From: an uncultured Tissierellia bacterium
GTDB lineage: Bacteria > Bacillota > Clostridia > Tissierellales > Peptoniphilaceae
Length of the DNA: 64,000 nucleotides
Assembly: GCA_947253765.1 (NCBI GenBank)
Contig: CAMYAK010000002.1
Coordinates: forward strand, 147,598 to 211,597
Direction: 5' to 3'
The notes below the pieces were generated by a model. That model did not search any database, was not told the origin of the DNA, and saw only the letters and a list, made by a program, of their open reading frames with translations. Position 1 is the stretch's first letter. Each line of letters opens with the position of its first letter. The position numbers and the translations under genes were made by a program. Shown in pieces: positions 34,511-43,049 of this stretch.

Positions 34511-35131
34511 TCAGGCCTCCTTTTTATTTTCAAACTCTTTTCTATTTTTTAACATTTCTTCTTTATTCGGTAAAAATAGCTCATGGTAGGCGTAGAGAAT
34601 GCCTATTACTGTTTTAGCGTCGTTGATTTTAAAATTCAATATATCCTTGTATAAGTCCTCAACCGGAATTTCAAGGACGTCTAAAAATTCAGTCTCATCC
34701 AGGTCCATTTCCGAATGAACCAAGCCCTCTGCCACAAATATTGAAAGCTTCTCATTGCTGCAACCGGGTGAAGAATAGGCATCTAGTAGATAGGTAAGCT
34801 TGCCCGGTTTGAACTTTATTTCTTCCTGGAGTTCTCTCTCGGCCGCTTCCTGAGGGGTTTCGCCCGGATCTACAAGACCTGCCGGTATCTCAACAATAGT
34901 TTCGTCTATGGCCACCCTGTATTGTCTAACCATATACATAGTGCCTCTCTCGGTCATAGCTATTATTCCAACTCCCCGAGGGTGCAAAGCAATCTCCCTT
35001 TTTGCATACTTCATATTCGGGAGTTCAACCGTATCCAATTTTAAAGTTAAAATCTTGCCTTCATATATAGTTTCCGATTTTACCGTGGTCTCTTTATAAT
35101 CCTTAAAAAGCGATTCACCGTTTTCGGTCAT
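34511..35131 (-). CDS. Nudix hydrolase, ADP-ribose pyrophosphatase-like
   Basis: The 206-residue protein carries a Nudix box (G-x5-E-x7-REL-x-EE) in AGLVDPGETPQEAAERELQ, preceded by the GVGIIAM and VRQYR segments of ADP-ribose hydrolases of the NudF type. The Gly usually found after the EE pair is Lys (EEIKF), an unusual change outside the metal ligands. ATG 35131 follows AAAGGA by seven bases; the upstream in-frame ATG at 35158 overlaps the recN stop but lacks a site. Likely hydrolyses ADP-ribose to AMP and ribose 5-phosphate. Confidence 0.87.
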   Translation of the reverse strand: MTENGESLFKDYKETTVKSETIYEGKILTLKLDTVELPNMKYAKREIALHPRGVGIIAMTERGTMYMVRQYRVAIDETIVEIPAGLVDPGETPQEAAERELQEEIKFKPGKLTYLLDAYSSPGCSNEKLSIFVAEGLVHSEMDLDETEFLDVLEIPVEDLYKDILNFKINDAKTVIGILYAYHELFLPNKEEMLKNRKEFENKKEA

Positions 35132-35157
35132 AGTGTTTCCTTTCATAAACTTGCCCA

Positions 35158-36876
35158 TTATTTTTTGGAAAATTGGTCCTTAATAGCCTGTGCCTGGTCC
35201 AACATCTGCTCAGCACTTTTTCTTGTAATATCGGTAAGCTTAGCTCCTCCGATAAGTCTTGCCTGCTCCTCTATTCTTCCTGTTCTGTCCAATTCATTTA
35301 TCCTTGAGTATGACTTGCCCCCAAGAACTTCCTTATGAATTTTCATATGTCGGTCAGCCATAGCAGCTATTTGCGGAAGGTGGCTTATGACTATCAGTTG
35401 GCGCTTATGAGAAAGGCCGGCCATCTTTTCTGAAACCTTTTGTGCAGTTCGCCCGCTTATCCCGCTGTCTATTTCATCGAAAATGAGGCTACCCTGCCGG
35501 CCTATCTCGGAACAGAGTATTGTGAAGGCCAACATAAATCTGGACATTTCACCTCCACTTGCCACCAGGCTAAGGGACTGTGCTTTTTCGCCCTCGTTGG
35601 TGGAAATAAGAAAGTCGATCCTGTCCTGACCCTTGGGGCCTATTTTAACTTCTTCAAAATTAACTGAAAAGCTTATGTGCTTTATAGCCATATCCTTGAG
35701 CTCTTCCTCTATCCTTGACTCAAAGGATCTTGCCGCCTCTTTTCTTAAACGGCTGAGATCATCTGCCGATTTTTGCATTTTAAATTTATTTTGCTCGGCC
35801 TGTTCCAAAAGTCCGTCCCTAATTTCGTTTAGGTGGTTTAGTTTTTCAAGCTTTTCCGTTGCTCGGTCTCTAAATTCAAGAATCTCTTTGAAACTCGACC
35901 CGTATTTTCTCTTCAAGGATTGTATGGTCTTAAAAATGTCGTCAATTTCATCTATTCTTTCGGGATCTATTATAATTGACGACCTGTATGCTTCAAGCTC
36001 CTCTAAGACAAGTGCGGTTTCCCCCTCAACTTGCCAGGCAAGGTCTCTTGCTTTTTCAAGGTTGTCATCAGCTTGAAGTCCCATTAAATTGTTCTTCTCA
36101 CAAAGCCTGTCAAGGGCTTGGGCGAGGCTATTAACAGCCCCTCTTATTGAATAATCTCTCCCTGATAATACCTGCAAGGCCTGGCCTGATTCTTCAAGTC
36201 TCTCTATAGCGGACTGCAGGCCCTTATATTCCTTATTTAGATCATCTTCGTCCAAATCCTCAAGGTCTGCACGGTTTATCTCATCGATTTGATATGTCAG
36301 AAGGTCCCTTTCCCGCTCTATTTCGTCAGGCTCAAGTTCCAACTCGTCCAAAGAAGCCTGTATATTTCTTTCATTATCCAGCAATTTCTTCAGGTCCTTC
36401 TTAAGGTCTTCAGCCCTTTGGCCAAGATATAGGTCCAGGAGGTCCCCATAACTGTCCCTTTTAGTCAGGATGCTTTGGGCGTTCTGAGCATGAATTGTCA
36501 TGAGATTATCAGAAATACTTTCTAAAAACTTTTTAGTTACTGAGCGGTCATTTATCTTCTGGCGACTTCCTTTTAAACCGGTCCATCTTTTAATTATCAG
36601 CCTGCCCTCTTCGAGTTCAATCCCTTCATCTGCAAGAATCTTATTTAAATCTTCAGATCCCTTATCAATAAAGAAAACTCCCTCTACTAAAAGGTCCTTA
36701 TTAGGATCCCTTATGACAGACCTGTCTAAATTAGAGCTCAATAGATAAGACAACGACTCCACAAACAAGCTTTTACCTGAGCCTGTTTCACCGGTTACAA
36801 CAGTCTCTCCCTCACCGAACTCTATAGACCAGTCATCTATAAGGGCAAAGTTTTGAATGTGAAGTTCTTCAATCAT
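35158..36876 (-). CDS. recN: DNA repair protein RecN
   Basis: SMC-like ATPase acting early at double-strand breaks. The 572-residue protein has the P-loop GETGSGKS (29-36), two long coiled-coil arms (about 155-400), and the C-terminal signature LVASGGEMSRFMLA followed by IFDEIDSGISG. ATG 36876 shares its A with the argR stop (TAATG); the longer TTG start at 36894 is inside argR without a site. argR-recN pairing is conserved across Firmicutes. No LexA box is seen upstream of argR or recN. Confidence 0.96.
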   Translation of the reverse strand: MIEELHIQNFALIDDWSIEFGEGETVVTGETGSGKSLFVESLSYLLSSNLDRSVIRDPNKDLLVEGVFFIDKGSEDLNKILADEGIELEEGRLIIKRWTGLKGSRQKINDRSVTKKFLESISDNLMTIHAQNAQSILTKRDSYGDLLDLYLGQRAEDLKKDLKKLLDNERNIQASLDELELEPDEIERERDLLTYQIDEINRADLEDLDEDDLNKEYKGLQSAIERLEESGQALQVLSGRDYSIRGAVNSLAQALDRLCEKNNLMGLQADDNLEKARDLAWQVEGETALVLEELEAYRSSIIIDPERIDEIDDIFKTIQSLKRKYGSSFKEILEFRDRATEKLEKLNHLNEIRDGLLEQAEQNKFKMQKSADDLSRLRKEAARSFESRIEEELKDMAIKHISFSVNFEEVKIGPKGQDRIDFLISTNEGEKAQSLSLVASGGEMSRFMLAFTILCSEIGRQGSLIFDEIDSGISGRTAQKVSEKMAGLSHKRQLIVISHLPQIAAMADRHMKIHKEVLGGKSYSRINELDRTGRIEEQARLIGGAKLTDITRKSAEQMLDQAQAIKDQFSKK

Positions 36877-37328
36877 TATTTTAAAAGCTCCCAAATATCT
36901 TCAACCGTCTGATCAAGTTTTGCTGTATCTTCAACTGCAATAAATATTGTGTCAACGCCTGTGACTATGCCAACTATATTTGATAATTTTGCATTGGTTA
37001 TTGCTATTCCGCAAACAGCCGCACAGTAGAGAACTGTCTGGACAATGACCATGTTTCCGTTGTGATGAACGGATAATATTGATGAGGTCAATATTCTTTT
37101 CAGTCTTTCATTCAATGAGTCCTGAATGGTATCCAAAACTGTGTACTTATATTCGCCATCTGCAGATTGGATTTTTGTAATCCTGAGCTCCTTAATATCT
37201 CTTGAAATTGTAGCCTGTGTGGCTTTTACGCCCTTTTCCCTCAAGAGTTCGGCCAACTCTTCCTGAGTCTCAACTTTCTGTTCCTCGATAATATTGAGGA
37301 TTAAACGCTGACGGTTATATTTTTTCAT
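36876..37328 (-). CDS. argR: ArgR-family repressor with degenerate effector motifs
   Basis: The 150-residue protein has the normal ArgR winged helix (about 1-70, with TQAEL-like EELAELLREKG and ATISRDIKEL). In the C-terminal oligomerisation domain the conserved PGxA segment reads TVLYCAAV and the arginine-contacting GDDT reads GVDT (V125-D126), and the Asp of the usual ALID is also absent. The DNA-binding half thus looks functional while arginine sensing may be weak or changed. Position before recN matches ahrC/argR of Bacilli and Clostridia. ATG 37328 follows AAGGAG. No arginine genes are in the window. Confidence 0.9.
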   Translation of the reverse strand: MKKYNRQRLILNIIEEQKVETQEELAELLREKGVKATQATISRDIKELRITKIQSADGEYKYTVLDTIQDSLNERLKRILTSSILSVHHNGNMVIVQTVLYCAAVCGIAITNAKLSNIVGIVTGVDTIFIAVEDTAKLDQTVEDIWELLK

Positions 37329-37345
37329 TTTTATCTCCTTATATT

Positions 37346-38293
37346 TTAATGACTTCTGCCAATAAGTTCCTTAGCCAACGCGATTAAAACTTCTTTATTA
37401 TCCAAATCTTTTATATAATCCAAGGCTTTGTCAGTGAGGCCTTTTACAGTGTCCCCTTCACCGGCTTGCTCCAATGTATTATATAAAGTTACCTTACCTG
37501 ATTTTTTATCTTCCTCCCCATCCAGCTCATCATCTCTGAGTTGGAAGGCCATTCCTATGTTAAAAGCAAATGATGTGATCCGTCTTAAAACTTCTGTATC
37601 GGCACCTGCAAGTCTTGCCCCAATCCTTGCAGCCGCCATGAAGAGGGCACAAGTTTTTTTCTCAACCATCATTTTTATAAGTTGGTTTGATACAAGGATA
37701 TCCTCCGTTATGTCCATTGCCTGTCCGCCAATCATTCCGCATATTCCTGCCAATTTTGAAAGGTCAACCAAGGCATCCAGGCCTTTTCCGATATCCTCAT
37801 CGGACATGTTTTTTATAGCGTCTGAGGAAATCTCATAGCTTAAATTTAGCAGGCCGTCACCGGCAATTATAGCCATATCCTCACCATATTTTATATGGCA
37901 TGTGGGTCTCCCCCTCCTAAGCCCATCATTGTCCAGGGCAGGCAGATCATCGTGAATTAGCGAATAAGAATGTATAAATTCCAGACTAATTGCGAATTTA
38001 ATCAAGGACATATTTTTTAGGATATCCCTGCCGCCGGCAGCCATATAGGATGATGCCGCTAAAAGGGGCCTGATTCTTTTACCCCCGCTTGACGAGTATT
38101 GCATTGCCTTTAAAAGATTAATCCTGTTTTGGGGTATTCGACTTTCCTTGTAATCCTTATCAAGGCATCCGGTATCTGGTGAGTAGCACAGGGGCCACTT
38201 ATGATTTAATTCGTCAAAAGTCTTGGAGATTTCTTTTTCAAAAAGTTGTAACCAGGATTTAAGACAATCTTGATCCCGGGCAAATTCACTCAT
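37346..38293 (-). CDS. Polyprenyl diphosphate synthase (farnesyl/geranylgeranyl type)
   Basis: Condenses isopentenyl diphosphate with allylic diphosphates. The 315-residue protein has the first aspartate-rich motif in HDDLPALDNDGLRRG, the GEDMAIIAGDGLL block, and the second motif RDDELD. The two residues between the Asps of the first motif plus the following ALD match the bacterial FPP synthase (IspA) pattern. ATG 38293 is favoured, with AAGGGG six bases upstream; it overlaps the xseB stop by 8 bases. Its place directly after xseA-xseB is the standard one for ispA. Confidence 0.93.
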   Translation of the reverse strand: MSEFARDQDCLKSWLQLFEKEISKTFDELNHKWPLCYSPDTGCLDKDYKESRIPQNRINLLKAMQYSSSGGKRIRPLLAASSYMAAGGRDILKNMSLIKFAISLEFIHSYSLIHDDLPALDNDGLRRGRPTCHIKYGEDMAIIAGDGLLNLSYEISSDAIKNMSDEDIGKGLDALVDLSKLAGICGMIGGQAMDITEDILVSNQLIKMMVEKKTCALFMAAARIGARLAGADTEVLRRITSFAFNIGMAFQLRDDELDGEEDKKSGKVTLYNTLEQAGEGDTVKGLTDKALDYIKDLDNKEVLIALAKELIGRSH

Positions 38294-38504
38294 CATCTTC
38301 CCCTTCTTCATTGAGGTATCCTGAGTTTTTCGAAAGATTTTTAATTGTCAGTTCCGCCCGGTCCAACCTGTCTTCCAATTCTTCAGCAAGCTCTTTAGCT
38401 TCTTTGTATAATTTAAGATTTTCCTCCAGGCCGGTATTTTCTTTCATAAGGGCGGCTATTTCTTCTAGTCTTTTCAATCCCTTTTCAAAATTATCTTGGC
38501 TCAT
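38286..38504 (-). CDS. xseB: Exodeoxyribonuclease VII small subunit
   Basis: The 72-residue helical hairpin protein has the family pattern FEKGLKRLEEI and LEENLKLYKEAKEL. Several copies bind each XseA and are needed for a proper exonuclease VII. It overlaps xseA by 14 bases upstream and the prenyl synthase gene by 8 bases downstream. Confidence 0.94.
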   Translation of the reverse strand: MSQDNFEKGLKRLEEIAALMKENTGLEENLKLYKEAKELAEELEDRLDRAELTIKNLSKNSGYLNEEGEDDE

Positions 38505-39717
38505 TCTTCACCTTTTCTTCTACTTTAATTTTATAGAAATATGAACTTGTCTTAAGATCATAAAGCTTTCCGACCTCAAGTCCGGCTTCTTTCAGAATCT
38601 TATTGTTATCACTATCATAAATTGACCACTCGGGCCCAACTTCTTCTTTAGTTTTTATATTAGTGATATTTTTTTCAAAATCTCTTTCAATTGCTTTGAT
38701 GTAAAATTTTAAGCGGTTTCTTTGCTTAAAGATATTCCCCTGTAAAGATTCTCTCGTCTCATCAAAAACCCTTTTGAGACTTTCCCTTTTACCTGATATT
38801 TTAAAGAGGGGATGCCCCTGACTTATGGTCCTTGTCAGCCTATGGGCTCTTAACCTCATAGAATCAATCTGCATTTTTACAGTCCCGAACATGGATTCTA
38901 CTCGCTCATCTATGTACATCTTGATTTGATTCATATCGGGACTTGCCAGTATAGCGGCTTCTGTAGGGGTTGAGGCTCTTGCGTCTGCAGCCAGATCGCA
39001 TAGGCTGTTATCTACCTGGTGGCCTATTGCGGATATAACCGGGAGACTGCAGTTTGCAACCGCCCTTACCAGAGACTCATCATTAAATGTTGACAAGTCC
39101 CGGTCCGATCCGCCACCCCTTGCTATGACAATAAGATCAACTTGGTTTTTATAATTGATCTCAGTGAATTCAAGGGCCTCACGAATTTTATCAGCAGCAT
39201 ATACACCTTGAACCGGAGCGGAAATAAAAATTATCTCCAATATTGGCCATCTCTTCTTTATCTCATTGCTGAAGTCGTGGATTACCGCTCCATAACCCGA
39301 TGAAATAAAAACAAGCTTTGATGGGAACTTGGGTAAAGGTTTTTTTCGGCTAAGGTCAAATAGGCCTTCTTTTTCAAGACGCTTTTTTAACTCATAAAGC
39401 TCTATAAGCTCCTTGCTTTTTCCCCCGTCAACAATCCGTGAAACCTTAATCTGGTAACGTCCCCCGGCCTTATATAGGATCATTGAACCTTCAATAGTTA
39501 CTTTTCTTCCATCTTCTACGGATTCCCTGTCAAAGTCAGGGTCGAAGCTTACGCAATGGATTAAACCGCCCTCATCTATAAGATCAAAGTATAAATATCG
39601 GCTCTTGCTGACATTTACAATCTGTCCCTCTATTTTTATACTTTGCAGAATTGGGTCTGTTAATATGGTCCTCTCAAGATAAGCGCATAACTCGGAAACC
39701 TTAATGGCCCTTCTCAT
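38491..39717 (-). CDS. xseA: Exodeoxyribonuclease VII large subunit
   Basis: Single-strand-specific exonuclease. The 408-residue protein has an N-terminal OB fold (about 1-100), the catalytic core with YGAVIHDF, ARGGGSDRDLSTFNDE and GHQVDNSLCD, and a helical C-terminal region that binds the small subunits. Length is near the lower end for the family. ATG 39717 overlaps the nusB stop as ATGA. Confidence 0.96.
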   Translation of the reverse strand: MRRAIKVSELCAYLERTILTDPILQSIKIEGQIVNVSKSRYLYFDLIDEGGLIHCVSFDPDFDRESVEDGRKVTIEGSMILYKAGGRYQIKVSRIVDGGKSKELIELYELKKRLEKEGLFDLSRKKPLPKFPSKLVFISSGYGAVIHDFSNEIKKRWPILEIIFISAPVQGVYAADKIREALEFTEINYKNQVDLIVIARGGGSDRDLSTFNDESLVRAVANCSLPVISAIGHQVDNSLCDLAADARASTPTEAAILASPDMNQIKMYIDERVESMFGTVKMQIDSMRLRAHRLTRTISQGHPLFKISGKRESLKRVFDETRESLQGNIFKQRNRLKFYIKAIERDFEKNITNIKTKEEVGPEWSIYDSDNNKILKEAGLEVGKLYDLKTSSYFYKIKVEEKVKNEPR

Positions 39718-40118
39718 CCTTCTTCAACCTTGCCCTTCACAAGACCGGATAGGACACCGTTTATGAATTTGTAGCTGCTTTCTGAAGAATATTTTTTTGC
39801 AATCTCAACCGACTCATTTATGCTTACAGATACAGGGGCGAGTTTTGTGAATAGGATTTCATTGAAGGCAACTCTTAGTATGGCCCTGTCAAGCCTATAT
39901 AGGCGGTCAGGTGCCCGCCCTTCCAAGTTGGCATCAATAGCCTCGTCTATTTGACGAGTGTTATTAATTAAGGATTCGAGTGAGCTTTTCAGGTACTTGT
40001 TTTGAATCGGAAGATTGTGATCTTCAAGAATTTTTGAAGGATCCATGGCTCTTTCCGGATTCATCAGGAGTTCATAGCTTATCTTAACAAGCCACTCTCT
40101 CATTTCGGCTCTCCTCAT
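39714..40118 (-). CDS. nusB: Transcription antitermination protein NusB
   Basis: All-helical protein of 134 residues that binds boxA RNA with NusE. The LDRAILRVAFNEIL and INESVEIAKKYSS blocks are diagnostic. ATG 40118 with AAAGGA upstream gives an N-terminus that lines up with other NusB proteins; an in-frame ATG at 40103 also has a strong GAGGAG before it and cannot be excluded. It lies between efp and xseA, the common Firmicute order. Confidence 0.93.
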   Translation of the reverse strand: MRRAEMREWLVKISYELLMNPERAMDPSKILEDHNLPIQNKYLKSSLESLINNTRQIDEAIDANLEGRAPDRLYRLDRAILRVAFNEILFTKLAPVSVSINESVEIAKKYSSESSYKFINGVLSGLVKGKVEEG

Positions 40119-40152
40119 TTTATTATCCTTTCATAATTATCAGCTGAAACCA

Positions 40153-40710
40153 TCATACCCTGGAAAGGTATTCTCCGCTTCTGGTATCTATTTTTATAAC
40201 ATCACCTATATTTACAAAGAGAGGAACATTGATTACCGTGCCGGTTTCTACAGTTGCGGGTTTTGTAGCATTTGTTGCCGTATTTCCCTGAACTCCGGGC
40301 TCAGTGTGGGTAACCTCAAGTTCAACAAAGTTCTGGGGAGAGATATTGAAAGGCTTCTCCTGGTAGAACTGCATAGTTGCGGAATCTCCTTCACGAATAA
40401 AGCGCATAGCATCGGCAACCTTGTTTTCTTCAATAGCCATCTGTTCATAGCTTTCAGGATCCATGAAGTAGTATAGGTTGCCGTCTTTATATAGATACTG
40501 CATTTCGCGAGTCTCTATTCTGGCTTCTTCAAATTTGTCGTTGGGGTTAAAGGTTACTTCCTTGCTTCCACCGTTCATTACCGATCTTATTTTTGAGCGA
40601 ACGAAAGCTGCACCTTTGCCGGGTTTAACGTGCTGAAAATCGATTATTTCATATACATCACCGTCATAAACAAAGGTCGTTCCTTTTCTCAAATCATTTG
40701 CTGATATCAT
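40153..40710 (-). CDS. efp: Elongation factor P
   Basis: Relieves ribosome stalling at polyproline. The 185-residue protein has three beta barrels of normal length with the loop KPGKGAAF and K32 at the tip, the residue modified in many bacteria. ATG 40710 follows TAGGAGG. It is the first gene of the long run efp-nusB-xseA-xseB and onwards and has a clear promoter at 40752-40780. Confidence 0.97.
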   Translation of the reverse strand: MISANDLRKGTTFVYDGDVYEIIDFQHVKPGKGAAFVRSKIRSVMNGGSKEVTFNPNDKFEEARIETREMQYLYKDGNLYYFMDPESYEQMAIEENKVADAMRFIREGDSATMQFYQEKPFNISPQNFVELEVTHTEPGVQGNTATNATKPATVETGTVINVPLFVNIGDVIKIDTRSGEYLSRV

Positions 40711-40751
40711 AGTGTCCTCCTAATAAAACTAGATTTTAGTCAATTACATTC

Positions 40752-40780
40752 ATTATAACAATTGAAGTATTAATATACAA
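40752..40780 (-). promoter_or_regulatory. Promoter upstream of efp
   Basis: Minus-strand TTGTAT, a 17-base spacer and a perfect TATAAT (40752-40757). It lies between the hairpin that ends the CWB2 gene and the efp start and may drive the following housekeeping run. Confidence 0.75.
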
Positions 40781-40782
40781 TA

Positions 40783-40810
40783 ATTAAGGAGCCAATCACG
40801 GCTCCTTAAT
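40783..40810 (-). terminator. Hairpin terminator of the CWB2 surface-protein gene
   Basis: ATTAAGGAGCC and GGCTCCTTAAT form a perfect 11-bp stem with a 6-base loop, 25 bases after the stop at 40835. The following T-tract is weak (TATTGTATATT), so termination may be partial. Confidence 0.7.
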
Positions 40811-40834
40811 GTATTTATTATGTTTTATATCGTC

Positions 40835-42949
40835 TTAATATGCGAAAGGCCTCTGGCCCAAAGGCATTATCGGATAGCGCCAACCGTTGGATATAACGGA
40901 AATAGGATCCAACTTGCATCCGGCGTATCCTGCATGAATTGTCATATAAACGCCATCAAGGATTCCTGCATACAAGAATGTATGTGAAGCATCCAAATAT
41001 GACCTGTCAGGTCTCCTTGCAAAGAGGATATCTCCGGTAATACAGCCTGAAAAGTCGCTTGCGTCTTTAAATTGTATACCTCCCGTATATTCATCCGTTA
41101 AGTTATATTGAGCATTGACCATTTTATAGCCATAATCACCGGCAGGTCCATAGCCCCTGGACTTATCACCCATTTGCGGACCGTGTTTCTTAGCGTCGGT
41201 TTCGTTTCCGAATTCAGGTCCGGGAATTGCCATGCCATTTTCCTTGTAGGCCCTATATGCCAAACCTGAGCAGTAGACCCCCCTCTTTAAATCAGTGCCA
41301 TACCATGTGAACTTGGTTCCGATGGCCTGCATAGCAGTGTTTACAGCTGCCTGACCCAAATATTCTCTTTCATCCTTGCTTATGAAAGAATTGTTGAGCT
41401 CCTTTTGACTTGGATCTACAAAGTTTATAGTTTGAGACATATTGGTCCCATAAATGGTTTTCTTTCCTGACCTTACCAAGCCCTCATTATCAAAATAATA
41501 TATATACTTTCCTGTGTTCTTGGGGCCACCTACATAAGCATACGCCATCATGGGATCAAAGTAGTAATAGCCCTTATCGGTTTTAAGCCAGCCTTTTACA
41601 GGCCTGCCGTCTTTGCAGATGAAATACTTAAACTGCCCCTTATTAATCCATCCCTTTTCATCTAAAAGAGTCTGTGTATCGTCGGATTTAATATATACTT
41701 TTTTTCCATAATGAGAAAATTCGACCCAAGAATTTTTGAGATTTTTCCGAACCTCTATATATGATCCCTTAGGCAGTTCATAGAGCTTCTTGCCTTCAGG
41801 TTTATCATAGACGCTTGTAAGGGTATTGGTAAATAACCGGATCGGTCCTTCTTTTACTTGTTCCTTATAGATTTTATCTTGGCTCATTTTAGAGACAAGA
41901 GGCTTTTCTCCATTATCTAAAATGGCTTTTGATAAGGTATCTGAAATTTCCTTGCTTATGGCTTCTTTTCCGCCCACAAATACTATATTTGAAATGTCAA
42001 GCCTATTGTCATAAAGAAAATCAACAATATCCTGCCTCAAATGATTCTTAGGCGTCAGCAATAAGACTCCATTTAAGTTCTTTAACAAGATTGATGCGGT
42101 CAAGGCATCCGGGAAGTTCTCTCCGCTCACAATTACCGCCGTACCTATTTTCCCGGCCTTTCCAATTTCCTTTGCTATTGCCAAGGATGTTTCATAGCGA
42201 TCCTTGCCGTAATATCGTTGACCGGCATCAGGGTTAGCAAGTTTTTTCAAATCTTTTTCAAGCTTTGTAGATATAGCATTTGGGCCTCCAACAAAGTCCA
42301 GCCTTTTAGCCGGCTCTTTAAAGAAGTCTCTTAATGGCTTTACCGTCCTGTCCTTGTCGCTTAATAGAATTGTCTCTTTTCTATTTAAGGCCAATCCTGA
42401 ACCTGCAAGAGCATCGGGGTAATTTCTTCCCGAGGCCACTAAATGTGACCTTGAACCCATAAATTTGCCTATCTCTGCTGCGGTTTCATACCTGTCCTGG
42501 CCAAAAATTCTCAGTATCTTATAGGAGTTCTTGAGTTCCGCTTCTATATCTGAAGAAATGGCCTTTTCTCCACCTAAAATAACCACTTTTTCCGCTTGAA
42601 GTCTCTTGATTTCCTCTGCAGTCTCCTTTGGGAGCTTGTCAGACCCGGTCAGGAGTATGGGATATTTTCCCTCTGAGAGAGATGATCCGGCCAAGGCATC
42701 AGAAAAATTGTTGCCTGAAGCCAAAATCACCGTTGACTGTTTGTCAAATAAGGCCTTTGATATGGCCACTGCAGTCAAATAACGGTTTTGACCAAAAATT
42801 CTTTTTGAGCTGTCATATTGATCCTCAAAAATATTTTTTGCTTCATATGCCGGACCAAGTTCAAATTTTTCGGCCCCGGCTATGTCGGTTTGGTTGGGTA
42901 GAGCCAAAAATAACAAGAATGCCAAAATTACGGAAAGAAATTTTTTCAT
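40835..42949 (-). CDS. Secreted cell-wall protein: three CWB2 repeats, SH3-like region and NlpC/P60-like domain
   Basis: The 704-residue product has a signal peptide (MKKFLSVILAFLLFLALP, cleavage near 26), three CWB2 modules (about 50-340, each starting with a FGQ/GKDRYxTA motif), an SH3-like segment (about 370-425), a Trp/Tyr-rich repeat region resembling choline/glucan-binding repeats (430-510), and a C-terminal NlpC/P60-like domain with YCSGLAYRAYKENG, ASHTFLYAG and TIHAG. The residue before the nucleophilic Cys is Tyr where Asp is usual. CWB2 anchors proteins to secondary wall polymer, so this is probably a surface-bound peptidoglycan hydrolase. ATG 42949 is preferred to the GTG at 42961 on signal-peptide shape. 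It has its own promoter. Confidence 0.87.
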   Translation of the reverse strand: MKKFLSVILAFLLFLALPNQTDIAGAEKFELGPAYEAKNIFEDQYDSSKRIFGQNRYLTAVAISKALFDKQSTVILASGNNFSDALAGSSLSEGKYPILLTGSDKLPKETAEEIKRLQAEKVVILGGEKAISSDIEAELKNSYKILRIFGQDRYETAAEIGKFMGSRSHLVASGRNYPDALAGSGLALNRKETILLSDKDRTVKPLRDFFKEPAKRLDFVGGPNAISTKLEKDLKKLANPDAGQRYYGKDRYETSLAIAKEIGKAGKIGTAVIVSGENFPDALTASILLKNLNGVLLLTPKNHLRQDIVDFLYDNRLDISNIVFVGGKEAISKEISDTLSKAILDNGEKPLVSKMSQDKIYKEQVKEGPIRLFTNTLTSVYDKPEGKKLYELPKGSYIEVRKNLKNSWVEFSHYGKKVYIKSDDTQTLLDEKGWINKGQFKYFICKDGRPVKGWLKTDKGYYYFDPMMAYAYVGGPKNTGKYIYYFDNEGLVRSGKKTIYGTNMSQTINFVDPSQKELNNSFISKDEREYLGQAAVNTAMQAIGTKFTWYGTDLKRGVYCSGLAYRAYKENGMAIPGPEFGNETDAKKHGPQMGDKSRGYGPAGDYGYKMVNAQYNLTDEYTGGIQFKDASDFSGCITGDILFARRPDRSYLDASHTFLYAGILDGVYMTIHAGYAGCKLDPISVISNGWRYPIMPLGQRPFAY

Positions 42950-42989
42950 TGCGAATACCACTTTCTATATTTTATAGTCAATCACCGGT

Positions 42990-43018
42990 ACTATATCATT
43001 ATTTGGGTTTTTTCTCAA
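42990..43018 (-). promoter_or_regulatory. Promoter of the CWB2 surface-protein gene
   Basis: Minus-strand TTGAGA, a 17-base spacer and TATAGT, with the first likely start codon 41 bases downstream of the -10. It lies in the 100-base gap after comM. Confidence 0.75.
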
Positions 43019-43049
43019 AGTATAGGGTTATTCGAATTGTGAATCCCGC

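Noticed and set aside
35633..36076. 147-codon open frame antisense to recN
   Set aside because: A shadow of the RecN coiled-coil region; Ser/Leu-rich and without initiation signals.
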